From contig NZ_CP077084.1 in the NCBI RefSeq assembly GCF_014268275.3, forward strand, positions 4,154,001-4,218,000: a stretch of DNA of 64,000 bases, written 5' to 3'. Each line of letters begins with the position of its first letter. The first letter of the stretch is position 1. The position numbers and the translations under genes were made by a program. The notes beneath the pieces are model-generated. The model was not told the origin of the DNA. It did not search any database and saw nothing but the letters and a program-made list of their open reading frames with translations. The stretch comes from Pseudomonas tritici. GTDB lineage: Bacteria > Pseudomonadota > Gammaproteobacteria > Pseudomonadales > Pseudomonadaceae. Shown in pieces: positions 1 through 9,033 of this stretch.

Positions 1-239
1 TGCACGCCGAATAGATTGCCTTGTTCATCCTTGAGGTTGGCGGTGACGTACCACCACTCAATGCGAAAGCCTGCGTGCGGGCCGTGGTCCTCGGGAAAGC
101 TGAAGACCTTGCCGGGCACCACCTGGGCAAAATCCGCCGCGTCACTGCCCAACCCGGCAAAGCTCTCTTGCGGCTCTGGGACTTTGTCGCAAGCGCCCAG
201 TAACAATAAAAACGCCCACAACAGGCACTTAATCTTCAT
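1..239 (-). CDS. Lipocalin-like AttH/CrtC-type lipoprotein (N-terminal part only)
   Basis: The reading frame starts at an ATG whose first base is 239 (minus strand) and runs off the left edge, leaving about 79 residues. It begins with a lipoprotein signal peptide (MKIKCLLWAFLLLLGACDK): a hydrophobic stretch at residues 6-14 and a lipobox L-G-A-C with Cys17 as the lipidation site. Asp at +2 would favour inner-membrane retention under the E. coli Lol rule. The segment around residues 60-68 (IEWWYVTANL) is typical of the AttH / CrtC-like lipocalin fold family, often annotated as carotenoid 1,2-hydratase. Its start overlaps the stop of the upstream permease gene by 11 bp, so it is co-translated with an ABC exporter, as in att-type operons. 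The role is unknown; it is probably an accessory lipoprotein to the exporter. Confidence 0.75.
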   Translation of the reverse strand, partial: MKIKCLLWAFLLLLGACDKVPEPQESFAGLGSDAADFAQVVPGKVFSFPEDHGPHAGFRIEWWYVTANLKDEQGNLFGV

Positions 240-2691
240 TGGCAAACGTCCTCAACAAATCCGCAGGACGGCTGCGGTATAACTGCCACAACGGCCAGGC
301 CGAGGCCAGCAAGGTCGCGAGCATCGCCAACCCGAGCAATTGAGCGAGCTGCCACGGGAACACCTGCAACGGCAGGCGCCAACCAAAGGCCTGCACATTG
401 ATCACGGCGTCCAGGCACCAGGCCAACAGCAGGCCAAGCGGCAACGCCAGCACCAGCGTGAGTACCGCCAACAGCCAAGTCTGGCCCAAGTTGAGCAGCA
501 TCAATTGCCGGCGCGTGACACCCAATGCCCACAGCGGTGCAAGTTGGCCAAGGCGGCTCTGGCTCTGGGTCAACAGGCTGATAAACAGCGCGACACCGGC
601 CACACCCAACGTCAGGCTGTTCAACGCGGCAGTGGCGGCGAACGTACGTTCGAACACTTGGCTCGACCAGCCCTTGAGTTGCTGTTGGTCGACGATGCGA
701 CTGTCTTCCAGGGCAAAGGCGCGTTGCACCTCACGCACCAGCGGCGCCACGTCCGACGGTGAAACCCGCAGGTTGAAACGCGCCGGTGACAGCGTCGGCC
801 AGTGGGCCAACAGGTGCTGGGCATTGACCAGCACGTGGCCCTTGGGGTTGCCGTAATCGGCGTAGATCCCCACCAGTTTGGGCGCCCACACGCCGTGTGG
901 CGTGGGGATGCTCACGCTATCACCGAGCTGCACACCGAGCCTGCGCGCGAGTTGCTCGCTGAGCATCAAGGTGTCGCCTTGCTGCAACTGGTCCCACGGT
1001 TCATTCGTCGCCTCAAGCAACGGCCAGTGCTGGCGATAGGTCGGGTCGTCGACCACGCCAAACAGGTCCGCTGGCCAGCCCTGCAATTGCACCGCGACCT
1101 GCCAGGTGGGCAGCACCGTTTTTACCAACGGTTGTTGCGCCAGCCAATGACTGAGCTGCTGCGCCTGCGCCGGGTTTTGCGGGTTGAGGTACAGCTCGGC
1201 GGTGAGACGCTGCTCCAGCCAGTTATTGAATGTGTGACGAAAACCCGAGGTCATGGAACCCGCGCCAATATTCGCGGCCAGGGCCAATAGCAAAGCCATC
1301 AGCGCAAGGCTCAACGCCGGCAACTGCTGGCGGCAGTCCGCCAGAAACCATTGGCCGAGCACCGAACGGCTGCGCCCCAACACGGCTTTGAGCAGGCCAT
1401 TGAGCACCACCGGCAAACCGAGGGCAGCGCCAAGCAACAAGGCGGCCATCAGCACAAAGCCGGCGGCCAGGCTATTGCCCAACCACAGCGCCAGCACCGC
1501 GATCAGCAGCGCAGCACTGGCCACCCAACCTTGACGGCGCAACCAGCGTCCATGCGCCTCATGCCAGGCCTGGGCGTTGGCCAGCGCCAGCAAGGGCAAG
1601 CGCGCCGCCCGCCATAAGCTGCTGGCGCCAGCGAGCAACGCGCCGAACAAGCTCAAGCCCAATCCCGCGCCCCACCACCACGGGCTCAGGCTTAACTGCC
1701 CCGCCACCTCGGCGCCATACAAGCCACGCAGGCTGGCCGCCACATCCGGCAGCAACAGACTGGCCAACAGGTAGCCGCTCGCCACGCCAAGCACGCCACC
1801 CAACAATGACAACACGCCCAGTTCGACACTCAGGCTGACGATCAACATCCGCACGCTGACCCCGCAGGCACGCAAGGTGCGCAACAGCCCGCGCCGCTGC
1901 TCCAGGGCCAGGCCGATGGCGGCGTGCACAATAAACAGCCCCACCACAAACGACAGGAAGCCCAGCGCATCGAGGTTCAGGTGAAAGCTATCGGTGAGGC
2001 GCGTGAGGTTGTTGTCCTCGCCCTGCTTGAGTTGCAATCCGGCGGGCGGCGTGGGGTGGCCGGCGGCAAAAGCCTTGTCCACCAGCAGGCGCGACAGGCG
2101 CTCGGGCAGCTCCAGCACAGGTTGGGCAAAACCAATATCGGTGAGCAACACGCCGGGCGCCATATCCGGTTGGGCTTGCAGCGGCGGCAGTGTATGGCCG
2201 CTCAGGGTAGTCGGCTGCTGGCCTTCGTGCAGCCCCAGGACCTGCAAGGTCTGCGGCGCGATCCACGTGCGCCCCGGCGGTTCGAAAAACGCCAGCATCT
2301 GCGCCTGGCTCAAGCGCTGACCCGCCACCGCGCCACTGCCGGGCAACGACACCGGGTCGATGCCCATCAACTGCAAGCGAACATCCTCCAGCCCCTTGAG
2401 CTGCACGCGCCCCTGCACCACCGGCGACACCGGCCAACCGGCACGACGCAGTTGGGCAAACACCGCCTGTGGGAAAGCGGCCTCGTCCGGCGCACTGAGG
2501 CTGGCCTGCGGCTCACCCCCGATCAATTGGCTGGCGCGGGCGTAGCTGTCGCGCGCCTGGCTGTTGAGCGCTTGCACGCCAATCAACAGCGCGGTGGCCA
2601 GCCACAGGCCGGTGAGCACGCTGAAGAACTGCACGGGATGCCGCCGCCAGTGGCTGAGCAGCGCGCGTAATGTCCAATAAAACACCGCCAT
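229..2691 (-). CDS. FtsX-family ABC transporter permease (large, MacB/LolCE-like superfamily)
   Basis: A protein of 820 residues starting at MAVFYWTLRALLSHWRRHP; this start lies 1 bp after the stop of the ATPase gene, which argues against the longer in-frame start further upstream. It has an N-terminal membrane anchor (about residues 20-37), a periplasmic domain, then two blocks of transmembrane helices around residues 240-470 and another group at the C-terminus (about 690-810). This is the duplicated FtsX arrangement of permeases that extract or export lipoproteins, lipids or peptides instead of importing solutes. It forms an operon with the ATPase (upstream) and the AttH-like lipoprotein (downstream, overlapping). 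The substrate cannot be read from the sequence. Confidence 0.85.
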   Translation of the reverse strand: MAVFYWTLRALLSHWRRHPVQFFSVLTGLWLATALLIGVQALNSQARDSYARASQLIGGEPQASLSAPDEAAFPQAVFAQLRRAGWPVSPVVQGRVQLKGLEDVRLQLMGIDPVSLPGSGAVAGQRLSQAQMLAFFEPPGRTWIAPQTLQVLGLHEGQQPTTLSGHTLPPLQAQPDMAPGVLLTDIGFAQPVLELPERLSRLLVDKAFAAGHPTPPAGLQLKQGEDNNLTRLTDSFHLNLDALGFLSFVVGLFIVHAAIGLALEQRRGLLRTLRACGVSVRMLIVSLSVELGVLSLLGGVLGVASGYLLASLLLPDVAASLRGLYGAEVAGQLSLSPWWWGAGLGLSLFGALLAGASSLWRAARLPLLALANAQAWHEAHGRWLRRQGWVASAALLIAVLALWLGNSLAAGFVLMAALLLGAALGLPVVLNGLLKAVLGRSRSVLGQWFLADCRQQLPALSLALMALLLALAANIGAGSMTSGFRHTFNNWLEQRLTAELYLNPQNPAQAQQLSHWLAQQPLVKTVLPTWQVAVQLQGWPADLFGVVDDPTYRQHWPLLEATNEPWDQLQQGDTLMLSEQLARRLGVQLGDSVSIPTPHGVWAPKLVGIYADYGNPKGHVLVNAQHLLAHWPTLSPARFNLRVSPSDVAPLVREVQRAFALEDSRIVDQQQLKGWSSQVFERTFAATAALNSLTLGVAGVALFISLLTQSQSRLGQLAPLWALGVTRRQLMLLNLGQTWLLAVLTLVLALPLGLLLAWCLDAVINVQAFGWRLPLQVFPWQLAQLLGLAMLATLLASAWPLWQLYRSRPADLLRTFANED

Positions 2692-2692
2692 C

Positions 2693-3361
2693 TCAAGCAG
2701 CGCCTGCCGGTACGACACGGCCGCGGTGCAGCACCACCTGCCGGTCCAGCCGTGCGGCAATGCGCGGGCTGTGGGTGACCATCAACAGGCTGGTGGGGCT
2801 GTCGCGCAGCAAATCGAGCAGCAGTTGCAGGACTTCATCGCTGGTGGCTTCGTCAAGGTTGCCGGTGGGTTCATCGGCCAACAACAGGCCCGGTCGTGAC
2901 GCCAAAGCCCGCCCCACCGCGACCCGTTGCTGCTGACCACCGGAGAGTTGTTCCGGGTAGCGCTTGAGCAGATCACCCAGGCCCAGGCGTTCCACCAGTT
3001 GCGCCTGCCACTGGGGGTCAAACCGCCCCGCCAGCCGCGCCTGGAACGCCAGGTTGTCCTCGACCCGCAAGCTGCCGATCAGGTTGAACTGCTGGAATAC
3101 CAGGCCGATTTGCGTACGCCGCCAATGCGCCAGTTGCGCCTCGCTGAGCTGATCGAGGTGCTGCTCACCCACCTGGATACTGCCGCCATCCACCCGATCC
3201 AGCCCGGCCACCAGGTGTAACAGGGTGCTCTTGCCGCTGCCCGATTCGCCCATCAACGCCAGGCTGCTGCGCTCGGCCAGGAGCAGATCGACGCCGGCCA
3301 ACACCGCTAACGAACCCTGGGGGGTGGCATAGCTTTTAAACACTCCTTGCACCTGCAACAT
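2693..3361 (-). CDS. ABC transporter ATP-binding protein (LolD/MacB-type)
   Basis: A 222-residue ATPase beginning MLQVQGVFKSYATPQ. All core motifs are present: Walker A GESGSGKST, Q-loop, signature LSGGQQQRVAVGRAL, Walker B LLLADEPTGNLDE and the switch histidine in VTHSPR. The DEPTGNLD form of Walker B is characteristic of the LolD/MacB/FtsE class that partners FtsX-type permeases. The permease start follows its stop by 1 bp. A longer in-frame start exists but the extra 39 residues do not resemble this family. It should energise the exporter formed with the 820-residue permease. Confidence 0.9.
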   Translation of the reverse strand: MLQVQGVFKSYATPQGSLAVLAGVDLLLAERSSLALMGESGSGKSTLLHLVAGLDRVDGGSIQVGEQHLDQLSEAQLAHWRRTQIGLVFQQFNLIGSLRVEDNLAFQARLAGRFDPQWQAQLVERLGLGDLLKRYPEQLSGGQQQRVAVGRALASRPGLLLADEPTGNLDEATSDEVLQLLLDLLRDSPTSLLMVTHSPRIAARLDRQVVLHRGRVVPAGAA

Positions 3362-3534
3362 GGCAACACTCGTTTGATGGGCGGCAATCGAGAATAACGG
3401 CTGCTGCTCCCAACCACGCAAATTTTTCACATTGATTTCACCGGCTGCCCACTCACTGCACTTTAAATTGCCGGCCATGGGTCATTCGTCGGCAACTTGT
3501 TAGTTGCCACGCCTGACAACTTTTAACCACAACA

Positions 3535-3555
3535 TGTTCAGCGAAAAGACAGCCC
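3535..3555 (+). repeat. 21-bp leader repeat, copy 1 (before the Ais-like phosphatase)
   Basis: TGTTCAGCGAAAAGACAGCC plus one C. It recurs with a single mismatch at 4328-4348, just upstream of arnT. The two copies lie about 75-95 bp and 140-160 bp before the respective starts, suggesting a common regulatory site for the two lipid A-related genes. The binding protein is unknown. Confidence 0.5.
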
Positions 3556-3629
3556 GCCTGTGACAGCCTCTGGCACCACTACGGGCATCCGCCAACACGT
3601 TGCGATCAACTAACACGACACTGCCAACA

Positions 3630-4313
3630 ATGCCCATGGTGAATGAAGTGGTTGACCTTACCCTGACCAAACCGCGCTCGCGCCGAGCCTTGAGCAAGCG
3701 CCTGCGACCGCTATGGTTGGGGCTATTCGTGGTCGGCCTGCTGGTCGCCGGCAACCTGCTCTGGCACGCCTCGCCACGCGACCTGGGCGTCAGTGATCGC
3801 CTGCTGACTTCCCACGTGCTGCCCCTCTGGCGCGACGGTGACCTGATCGTACTGGTGCGCCACGAAGAGCGCTGCGACCGCTCGGCCAACCCTTGCCTGG
3901 GCCCCGTGGAAGGCTTGACGATCAACGGTAGCCAGCAGGCGGAAACCCTGGGCAACGCCTTTAAAACACTGGGCATGGAGGGCAGCGACGTACTGGCCAG
4001 CCCCGCGATCCGCACGGCTCAGACGCTGCGCTTCATGTTTGGCAAAAACGAAGTGACCTCCGGCCAGCAAGCCGTCTGCGGCGCGGCCATGGGTGAAGAG
4101 CTGCTCAGCCACAAAACCCCGGGACGCAACTTGGTTTTCGTCACCCACAGCGGCTGCATTGCCGACTTCGAAGCCACCCTCGGCTTTCCCCACGCCACGT
4201 TCCCCCAGTACGGCAGTGCGCTGTTCGTACAGGTATTGCCCCACGGCAAATTCAAGACCTTGGGCATCGTCAACAATCCCGACTGGCCCGCCGCTCTTAA
4301 ACAACTCTATTAA
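3630..4313 (+). CDS. Histidine phosphatase family protein (Ais/PmrG-like, lipopolysaccharide core heptose phosphatase candidate)
   Basis: A protein of about 227 residues if started at ATG 3630; a TTG at 3600 and an ATG at 3636 are alternatives, and none has a clear ribosome binding site. A single N-terminal membrane span (LWLGLFVVGLLVAGNLLW) anchors a periplasmic phosphoglycerate-mutase-like domain. The phosphohistidine motif is VLVRHEERCD, and the second catalytic histidine is in VTHSGC near the C-terminus. This arrangement matches Ais/PmrG proteins, which remove phosphate from heptose(II) of the LPS core and are co-regulated with aminoarabinose addition. The next gene is arnT in the same direction, supporting the LPS role. 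The substrate is inferred from family and context only. Confidence 0.75.
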   Translation: MPMVNEVVDLTLTKPRSRRALSKRLRPLWLGLFVVGLLVAGNLLWHASPRDLGVSDRLLTSHVLPLWRDGDLIVLVRHEERCDRSANPCLGPVEGLTINGSQQAETLGNAFKTLGMEGSDVLASPAIRTAQTLRFMFGKNEVTSGQQAVCGAAMGEELLSHKTPGRNLVFVTHSGCIADFEATLGFPHATFPQYGSALFVQVLPHGKFKTLGIVNNPDWPAALKQLY

Positions 4314-4327
4314 CTCACCCTTCGGCC

Positions 4328-4348
4328 TGTTCAGCAAAAAGACAGCCC
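4328..4348 (+). repeat. 21-bp leader repeat, copy 2 (before arnT)
   Basis: This matches the element at 3535-3555 at 20 of 21 positions (A instead of G at position 9). It starts 15 bp after the phosphatase stop codon and lies in the 174-bp gap preceding arnT. Confidence 0.5.
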
Positions 4349-4487
4349 TGTTCTGGCATGTTTAGTTGCGCCTTTTAATTAAGGACGTCATGACTATTTC
4401 CCGCAATTCAGTGAATGCTGTGACTATTCCCGTTATTAGTTCATTACTTCAAACGTCCGCCACTAAACGTCAAGGAGCGACGTTTTC

Positions 4488-6143
4488 ATGAATCGATTAA
4501 AACCCCTGCCGGTAGTGTTGCTGGCGTTTGTCGCGTTTTACCTGTTGCCCCTGGGCCTGCACGGCTTGTGGACCCCGGACGAAACCCGTTACGCCCAGAT
4601 CAGCCAGGAGATGCTGCAAAGCGGCAACTGGTTGGCGCCGCACTTCATGGGTATCCGCTATTTCGAAAAACCCGCCGGCGGCTACTGGTTGATCGCCCTG
4701 GGCCAGGCAGTGTTTGGCCAAAACCTGTTCGGTGTGCGCATCGCCTCAGCCGTGACCAGCGGCCTGAGCGTGCTGCTTGCCTACCTGATTGCCCGCCGTC
4801 TGTGGAATGATCCGCGCAAAAGTTTCGCCTGCGCCCTGCTCTACCTGAGTTTCGGGCTGGTGGCCGGGCAAGCGGGCTACTCCAACCTCGATCCGCAATT
4901 CACCTTGTGGGTCAACCTGAGCCTGGTCGCCCTGTGGTTTGCACTTGAAAGCGCCACGACGCGTGCTCGCCTATGCGCCTGGGGCGTGCTGGGCCTGGCC
5001 TGCGGCCTGGGTTTCCTGACCAAAGGCTTCCTGGCCTGGGCCCTGCCGGTGTTGATTGCCGTGCCCTACATGCTCTGGCAACGCCGGCTGGGCGAGTTGC
5101 TGCGCTATGGCCCGCTGGCCATGGCGGTTGCGGTGTTGGTGTGCCTGCCGTGGGCGCTGGCGATCCACCTTCAGGAACCCGACTTCTGGCGCTTCTTTTT
5201 CTGGAATGAACACATCCGCCGCTTCAGCGCCGACAACGCGCAACACGTGCGCCCGTGGTGGTTCTTTCTGCCGATCATCGCGGTGTCTTGCCTGCCGTGG
5301 GCAGGTCTGCTGCCCGCCACCCTGCGCAAGACCTGGCAGGAAAAGCGCCAGCCGGCGATCACCTTCCTGGCCCTGTGGTTGCTGCTGCCGCTGGGCTTCT
5401 TCAGCCTGAGCAACGGCAAGCTGCCGACTTATATCATGCCGTGCCTGCTGCCCCTGGCATTGCTGATGGGGCATACCCTGGTCGACCTGATCCGCACCGG
5501 CCGCGCCCGCACAATCTGCCTCAATGGCCTGCTCAACTTCGTGATCGGCATGGTCGCCATGATCGGCTTGATCTATCTGCAGATCGCTCGGCCGCTGTAC
5601 AGCAACAGCCACGCCGAGATGTTCAGCCTGTCCCTGGCTTTTATCGTGTTACTGGTGTGGATCCTCGCCAACTTGTTGCAAGCGTTTCGCCCGCTGACGT
5701 TGTGGGCAATGCCGGTGCTGGGCATCGGCCTGCTGGTGACCCTGCTGCCAGCGAGCATGCCGGCGTGGATCGCAGATAACGAAATGCCCGACCAGTTCGT
5801 GCTCGAACACCTTGAAGAACTGCAGCAGACCAACGCGCTGTTGAGCAATGAACTGAGCAATGCCAGCGCCCTGGCCTGGCGCCTGAAACGCCCGGAAGTG
5901 GCGCTGTATGACACCGAAGGCGAACTGCGCTACGGCTTGCAATACGCGGGGTCGGTACATCGCAAAGTCGAATTGGAGGAGGTACAAACCTGGCTCAAGG
6001 ACGCGCGCCAGCACGGCTCGGTAGGCGTGCTGATGCGGGTCAACAGCACCAGTGAAATGCGCGAAGCGGGGCAACTGCCGCCTGGGGGCAAACGCTACTA
6101 CAAGGGTTGCCTGGAACTGATCATCTACCCGAAATCGGCCTGA
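4488..6143 (+). CDS. arnT: Undecaprenyl phosphate-4-amino-4-deoxy-L-arabinose arabinosyltransferase
   Basis: A 551-residue GT83/GT39-type integral membrane glycosyltransferase that moves 4-amino-4-deoxy-L-arabinose from undecaprenyl phosphate to lipid A on the periplasmic face, lowering surface charge and sensitivity to polymyxin and cationic peptides. The N-terminus carries the family hallmark [16 protein letters not shown], with the catalytic Asp-Glu pair in the first periplasmic loop, followed by [13 protein letters not shown]. About a dozen membrane helices follow, and a soluble C-terminal domain starts near residue 440. AAGGAG-like bases 8-12 nt before the ATG (caaggagcga) give a good ribosome binding site. 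No arnBCAD/EF genes are nearby, so this is a stand-alone copy, like the second arnT described in some fluorescent pseudomonads; it would depend on an arn operon elsewhere. Confidence 0.9.
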   Translation: MNRLKPLPVVLLAFVAFYLLPLGLHGLWTPDETRYAQISQEMLQSGNWLAPHFMGIRYFEKPAGGYWLIALGQAVFGQNLFGVRIASAVTSGLSVLLAYLIARRLWNDPRKSFACALLYLSFGLVAGQAGYSNLDPQFTLWVNLSLVALWFALESATTRARLCAWGVLGLACGLGFLTKGFLAWALPVLIAVPYMLWQRRLGELLRYGPLAMAVAVLVCLPWALAIHLQEPDFWRFFFWNEHIRRFSADNAQHVRPWWFFLPIIAVSCLPWAGLLPATLRKTWQEKRQPAITFLALWLLLPLGFFSLSNGKLPTYIMPCLLPLALLMGHTLVDLIRTGRARTICLNGLLNFVIGMVAMIGLIYLQIARPLYSNSHAEMFSLSLAFIVLLVWILANLLQAFRPLTLWAMPVLGIGLLVTLLPASMPAWIADNEMPDQFVLEHLEELQQTNALLSNELSNASALAWRLKRPEVALYDTEGELRYGLQYAGSVHRKVELEEVQTWLKDARQHGSVGVLMRVNSTSEMREAGQLPPGGKRYYKGCLELIIYPKSA

Positions 6144-6199
6144 GGGCGGCATTCTGGATAACTGAACGCGGTGATCCTGCTGCTGTTACTGGGCGTGGT

Positions 6200-6913
6200 C
6201 TATCCCTTTGGCAGGCTGGCGGCATGGGTAAATGCCTCATCCAGGCTGTTACCACCGTACGTGCTCATGAAGCTTTGCGCGTCAGTGAAACGGTTGAATC
6301 GCCGCTGGCTAAGCATGTAAAAGTCATCGCAATGCGTGACGATCTCATCGACGTTGTGCGATGAAACCAACACCGCGACACCTTCCGCCGCCGCCCCCTC
6401 CAGGCATCGCCAAATGTGATAACGAAACTCAGGGTCTACACCCGCCGTGGGTTCGTCCAGTATCACCAGGTCCGCGTTGGCGCAGAGCAATGACAAAGTG
6501 AAAAACCAACGCTTTTCTCCGTAGCTACAGAGGGAGGATTTTTTGTTCCAAATGTCGCAATACCTTTCTGCAATGCCGGGGCTCCACTTTCCGATCCTCT
6601 CCAAAGCGTGTTGTTGAGTGACCTGTGTTTCAGAGCAAAAGAGCATGGTCATTTTGAAGATGTCGAACATGCGAAACACAGGGGGTGTGTTGATGATTTG
6701 CGACAGATAAAGCAGTTTGGAAAAAGAGTTGTTTATCTCACCGCCCGCTATCTTCTTCAGGCCACAAATCACATCGAAAAACGTGGTTTTTCCGGAGCCA
6801 TTGGGTCCTAACAACCCTGAAATTGAACCCGCCTCAATTGTCAGAGTCGCATGCTGCAACAAAATGTGAGAGGCATACCTGACGTCAAGAGCGTTTACGA
6901 TAAGCCGTTTCAT
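6200..6913 (-). CDS. ABC transporter ATP-binding protein of an ABC-2 type exporter (atypical signature)
   Basis: A 237-residue ATPase starting MKRLIVNALDVRY. This start is preferred over the ATG at 6928 because it overlaps the permease stop as TGATG, a coupling arrangement. Walker A is GPNGSGKTT and Walker B is LVILDEPTAGVDPE. The signature reads SYGEKRWF instead of LSGGQ, a visible departure. The switch histidine is in VSSHNVDEI. Base composition is clearly more AT-rich than the flanking genes, with many ATT/TTT/AAA codons, suggesting acquisition from another source. The partner permease upstream is frameshifted, so the pair may be inactive. Short exporters of this kind often move antibiotics or bacteriocins, but nothing here shows the substrate. 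Confidence 0.75.
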   Translation of the reverse strand: MKRLIVNALDVRYASHILLQHATLTIEAGSISGLLGPNGSGKTTFFDVICGLKKIAGGEINNSFSKLLYLSQIINTPPVFRMFDIFKMTMLFCSETQVTQQHALERIGKWSPGIAERYCDIWNKKSSLCSYGEKRWFFTLSLLCANADLVILDEPTAGVDPEFRYHIWRCLEGAAAEGVAVLVSSHNVDEIVTHCDDFYMLSQRRFNRFTDAQSFMSTYGGNSLDEAFTHAASLPKG

Positions 6914-7561
6914 CAATAACGACTCCATACGGGGTTAATACGTAAAAAGCGAAACATCAAAAAGAACGAAACTACCAACAACACGACAACCAGTAGAACA
7001 ACCAACCAACACTCCGCCACCCCGACTAACATAACCTTGTTTGCCCACCCCATCGGATTAAAAAACTGACAATGACAAAGGCTGGACTGGAAGAACCAGA
7101 ACTCATAATCCCAAGCGCCAGCATCGCCAACGACAACATGGAAAAGACAGTACTCGCATTCTGGAAGCCCAGCGGCACCAGCGTCAGCAATAGCGAAGGT
7201 ATGGAAAAAATAAGAAAACATATATAAAACCGCGTAACCACAACCAAGTATTCAGCGCAATTAAAAACGCCAAAAGAATAGCGTGTGAGCACATAGAAAA
7301 CAGTGCAATACAGTACGGCGACAACCGAATACGCGAGAAACTGCCCAATAAGAAAGATAATTCTTGTTCGGCCCGTATAAACGAATGATCGCAGAAAGCC
7401 ACTTTCCCTCCGACCCACTATGTAAAACGCCAGACCAAATAGCGCCACACTTGACGCTACAAACGCGTAAAACCAGGAAGCGCCAACTCAGATATTTTTT
7501 GTAGGATGAGGATTATTCCTACAAGCATGCATAAAACAATCCGACAAATGGCACAACTCAT
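6913..7561 (-). pseudogene. ABC-2 type permease, split by two apparent single-base deletions
   Basis: Joining three frames gives about 216 residues with six membrane segments. Segment 1 is MSCAICRIVLCMLVGIILIL (ATG at 7561). A frame change near 7476-7488 leads into SWFYAFVASSVALFGLAFYI and the part ending near 7050. A second frame change in a run of six A on the plus strand (7060-7065) leads to NPMGWANKVMLVGV and the C-terminal span ending at 6913. Adding one base at each site gives a continuous ABC-2-like permease whose stop overlaps the ATPase start as TGATG. This coupling shows the two genes once formed a functional pair. Each frame alone meets a stop, so the gene is called broken. Sequencing error in the homopolymer cannot be excluded for the second site, but two lesions make true decay more likely. 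Confidence 0.6.
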
Positions 7562-7588
7562 ATCGCGCGCCCGAACAGATATGCAACC

Positions 7589-8509
7589 CTAACTTGACTC
7601 CGCTTCGTCGTTTAGTAGCGAGCTAGTCTTGTGGACTGGCAATCCCCTCACCTGCGCCTGCACGGCCCGCCCCTCGGCCCGATTGCGAATAAACCCAGCC
7701 CGAGTGAACCGTTCCAGAAACGGCACCGGCAACGCTTTGTCAGGGGTTATCGCAGAATGCTCGGCCACATCCCCAAACAAGGTGTAAGCCGCACTCGGCA
7801 AGTGCCGGGTGTTGAGGTCGCTGGTCAGCCGCCCTTCCTGCAATACGATCGCGCGGTTGGTGACCCGTTGCAGGTCGGACAGGCGCTGGGATATGTAGAG
7901 GATGGCCACGCCTTGTGCGCGCTGGCTGTCGATCAGGCCAAGCAGGCGTTCGGTGTCGGGTTCCGGCAAGGCCGCGGTGGGTTCGTCGAGGATCAGGAGC
8001 CTGGGTTGCAGGGCAAAAGCGCGGGCCAGTACCAGCAGTTGGCGATCCGCCTGGCCGAGGCGTTCGACCGGGTATTGCAGCGGCAGGTCCAGGCCCAGGC
8101 CGGCAGCGATGGCTTCGGCGCGTTGTAACAGGCTCTTGCGGTTGAGCAGAAAATCCACGTCAGGCTGCCCCAACTCATCGAGCAACAGGTTCTCAGCCAC
8201 GCTCAGGCCAGGGGCGATGGCGTCGTCGGGCTGTTGGTGCACGGCCACAATGCCGACTCGGCGTGCCGACAAGGGCGAGGTAAAGCGTTGGCGTTGCCCA
8301 TCCACCCACAGTTCGCCAGCATCCGGCGCCAGGATGCCGCTGAGGATGTTGACCAGGGTAGATTTTCCCGCCCCCGCAGCGCCGAGCAGCGCCACGCCCT
8401 CCCCCGGGTAGATATCCAGGTTGATCTGATCCAGTGCCCATTGGGCGCCAAAGCGCTTGCACAGGCCAAGCAGGCGGACCAGCGGCTCGGGGGCAACGGG
8501 GTTGCTCAT
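7589..8509 (-). CDS. Truncated sugar-type ABC importer ATPase (RbsA/MglA N-terminal half)
   Basis: 306 residues, whereas RbsA/MglA-type ATPases are about 500 residues with two ABC domains. Only the first domain is present (roughly residues 8-240), followed by a tail of about 60 residues that resembles nothing I recognise. Walker A is GAAGAGKST (usually GENGAGKST), the signature is degenerate (VERLGQADRQL instead of LSVGQQQ), and Walker B LLILDEPTAAL is intact. No permease or periplasmic sugar-binding gene is nearby. It abuts the broken exporter permease with only 27 bp between its stop and that gene's apparent ATG. It looks like an evolutionary remnant; alternatively it is a repurposed single-domain ATPase. 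Confidence 0.6.
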   Translation of the reverse strand: MSNPVAPEPLVRLLGLCKRFGAQWALDQINLDIYPGEGVALLGAAGAGKSTLVNILSGILAPDAGELWVDGQRQRFTSPLSARRVGIVAVHQQPDDAIAPGLSVAENLLLDELGQPDVDFLLNRKSLLQRAEAIAAGLGLDLPLQYPVERLGQADRQLLVLARAFALQPRLLILDEPTAALPEPDTERLLGLIDSQRAQGVAILYISQRLSDLQRVTNRAIVLQEGRLTSDLNTRHLPSAAYTLFGDVAEHSAITPDKALPVPFLERFTRAGFIRNRAEGRAVQAQVRGLPVHKTSSLLNDEAESS

Positions 8510-9033
8510 GGCTAATCTCTAAGGCGGAACAATGACTCATTGCAACGCGCCAGAGCGCTGATTTATGCAAAACAACAATGAGTTAGGCACCAAATTAAAT
8601 GCATTACCTCATGAACAATCCAATAGCTGAATCGCATAGCAAAAATATTTTGAGTTATAAGGCCATTGTCAGCAGCTCGTTGAGCGCTTGGCTGACGGCG
8701 ATCCGCTGAAACGATTAAAGAGTTGTAGGACATTGGCTATGTTTGGCCGCTATTGGATTTCATGGTCGCCTAAAAATAGTAATTATTGCTTAATTATCAA
8801 CAAGTTAACGAAAATCAAAAAAACCTTTGGTTTTTTGCATCCGGAATTGCCTCTCAGAAACGTCGAATTAATGACGTTGTTTTTATGGCACTTTGTGTCC
8901 ATCGTTTCTGCTACATGCGTAGGACGAATCCCCTAGCTAACTACAATTTCGAGTACCAACTCTGGTGTGTGAGCCACGGATCGCCCCGCAGAGGCCAGAG
9001 AATTTGCAGACGGTTTTCGACATCAAGGATGAG
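8510..9033. other. AT-rich intergenic region with no recognisable gene
   Basis: About 520 bp between the truncated ATPase gene (leftward) and the LuxR-type gene (rightward). It is much richer in A and T than its surroundings. Short open frames occur but none has a ribosome binding site or a recognisable product. The one structured signal is an HpaR-box-like sequence at 8796-8809 (listed separately). Promoters for both flanking genes should lie here. Confidence 0.6.
8796..8809 (+). promoter_or_regulatory. Weak candidate HpaR box upstream of the LuxR-type gene
   Basis: ATCAACAAGTTAAC followed by GAAA. It matches the box at 10812-10825 at 11 of 14 positions and shares the downstream GAA extension (TTAACGAA) with the boxes at 10812 and 18675. 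It lies about 225 bp before the LuxR start, so its function is uncertain. Confidence 0.3.

Noticed and set aside
4349..4364. Possible PhoP-type direct repeat (TGTTCT and TGTTTA) before arnT
   Set aside because: Starts are 10 bp apart where PhoP boxes need 11, and the first half is degenerate. The 21-bp repeat is better evidence of shared control.
6144..6330. Hydrophobic plus-strand frame after arnT (VILLLLLGVVYPFGRLAA)
   Set aside because: Only a short stretch looks membrane-like, it has no start with a ribosome binding site, and most of it is antisense to the ATPase. Considered as a remnant of another arn gene but unsupported.
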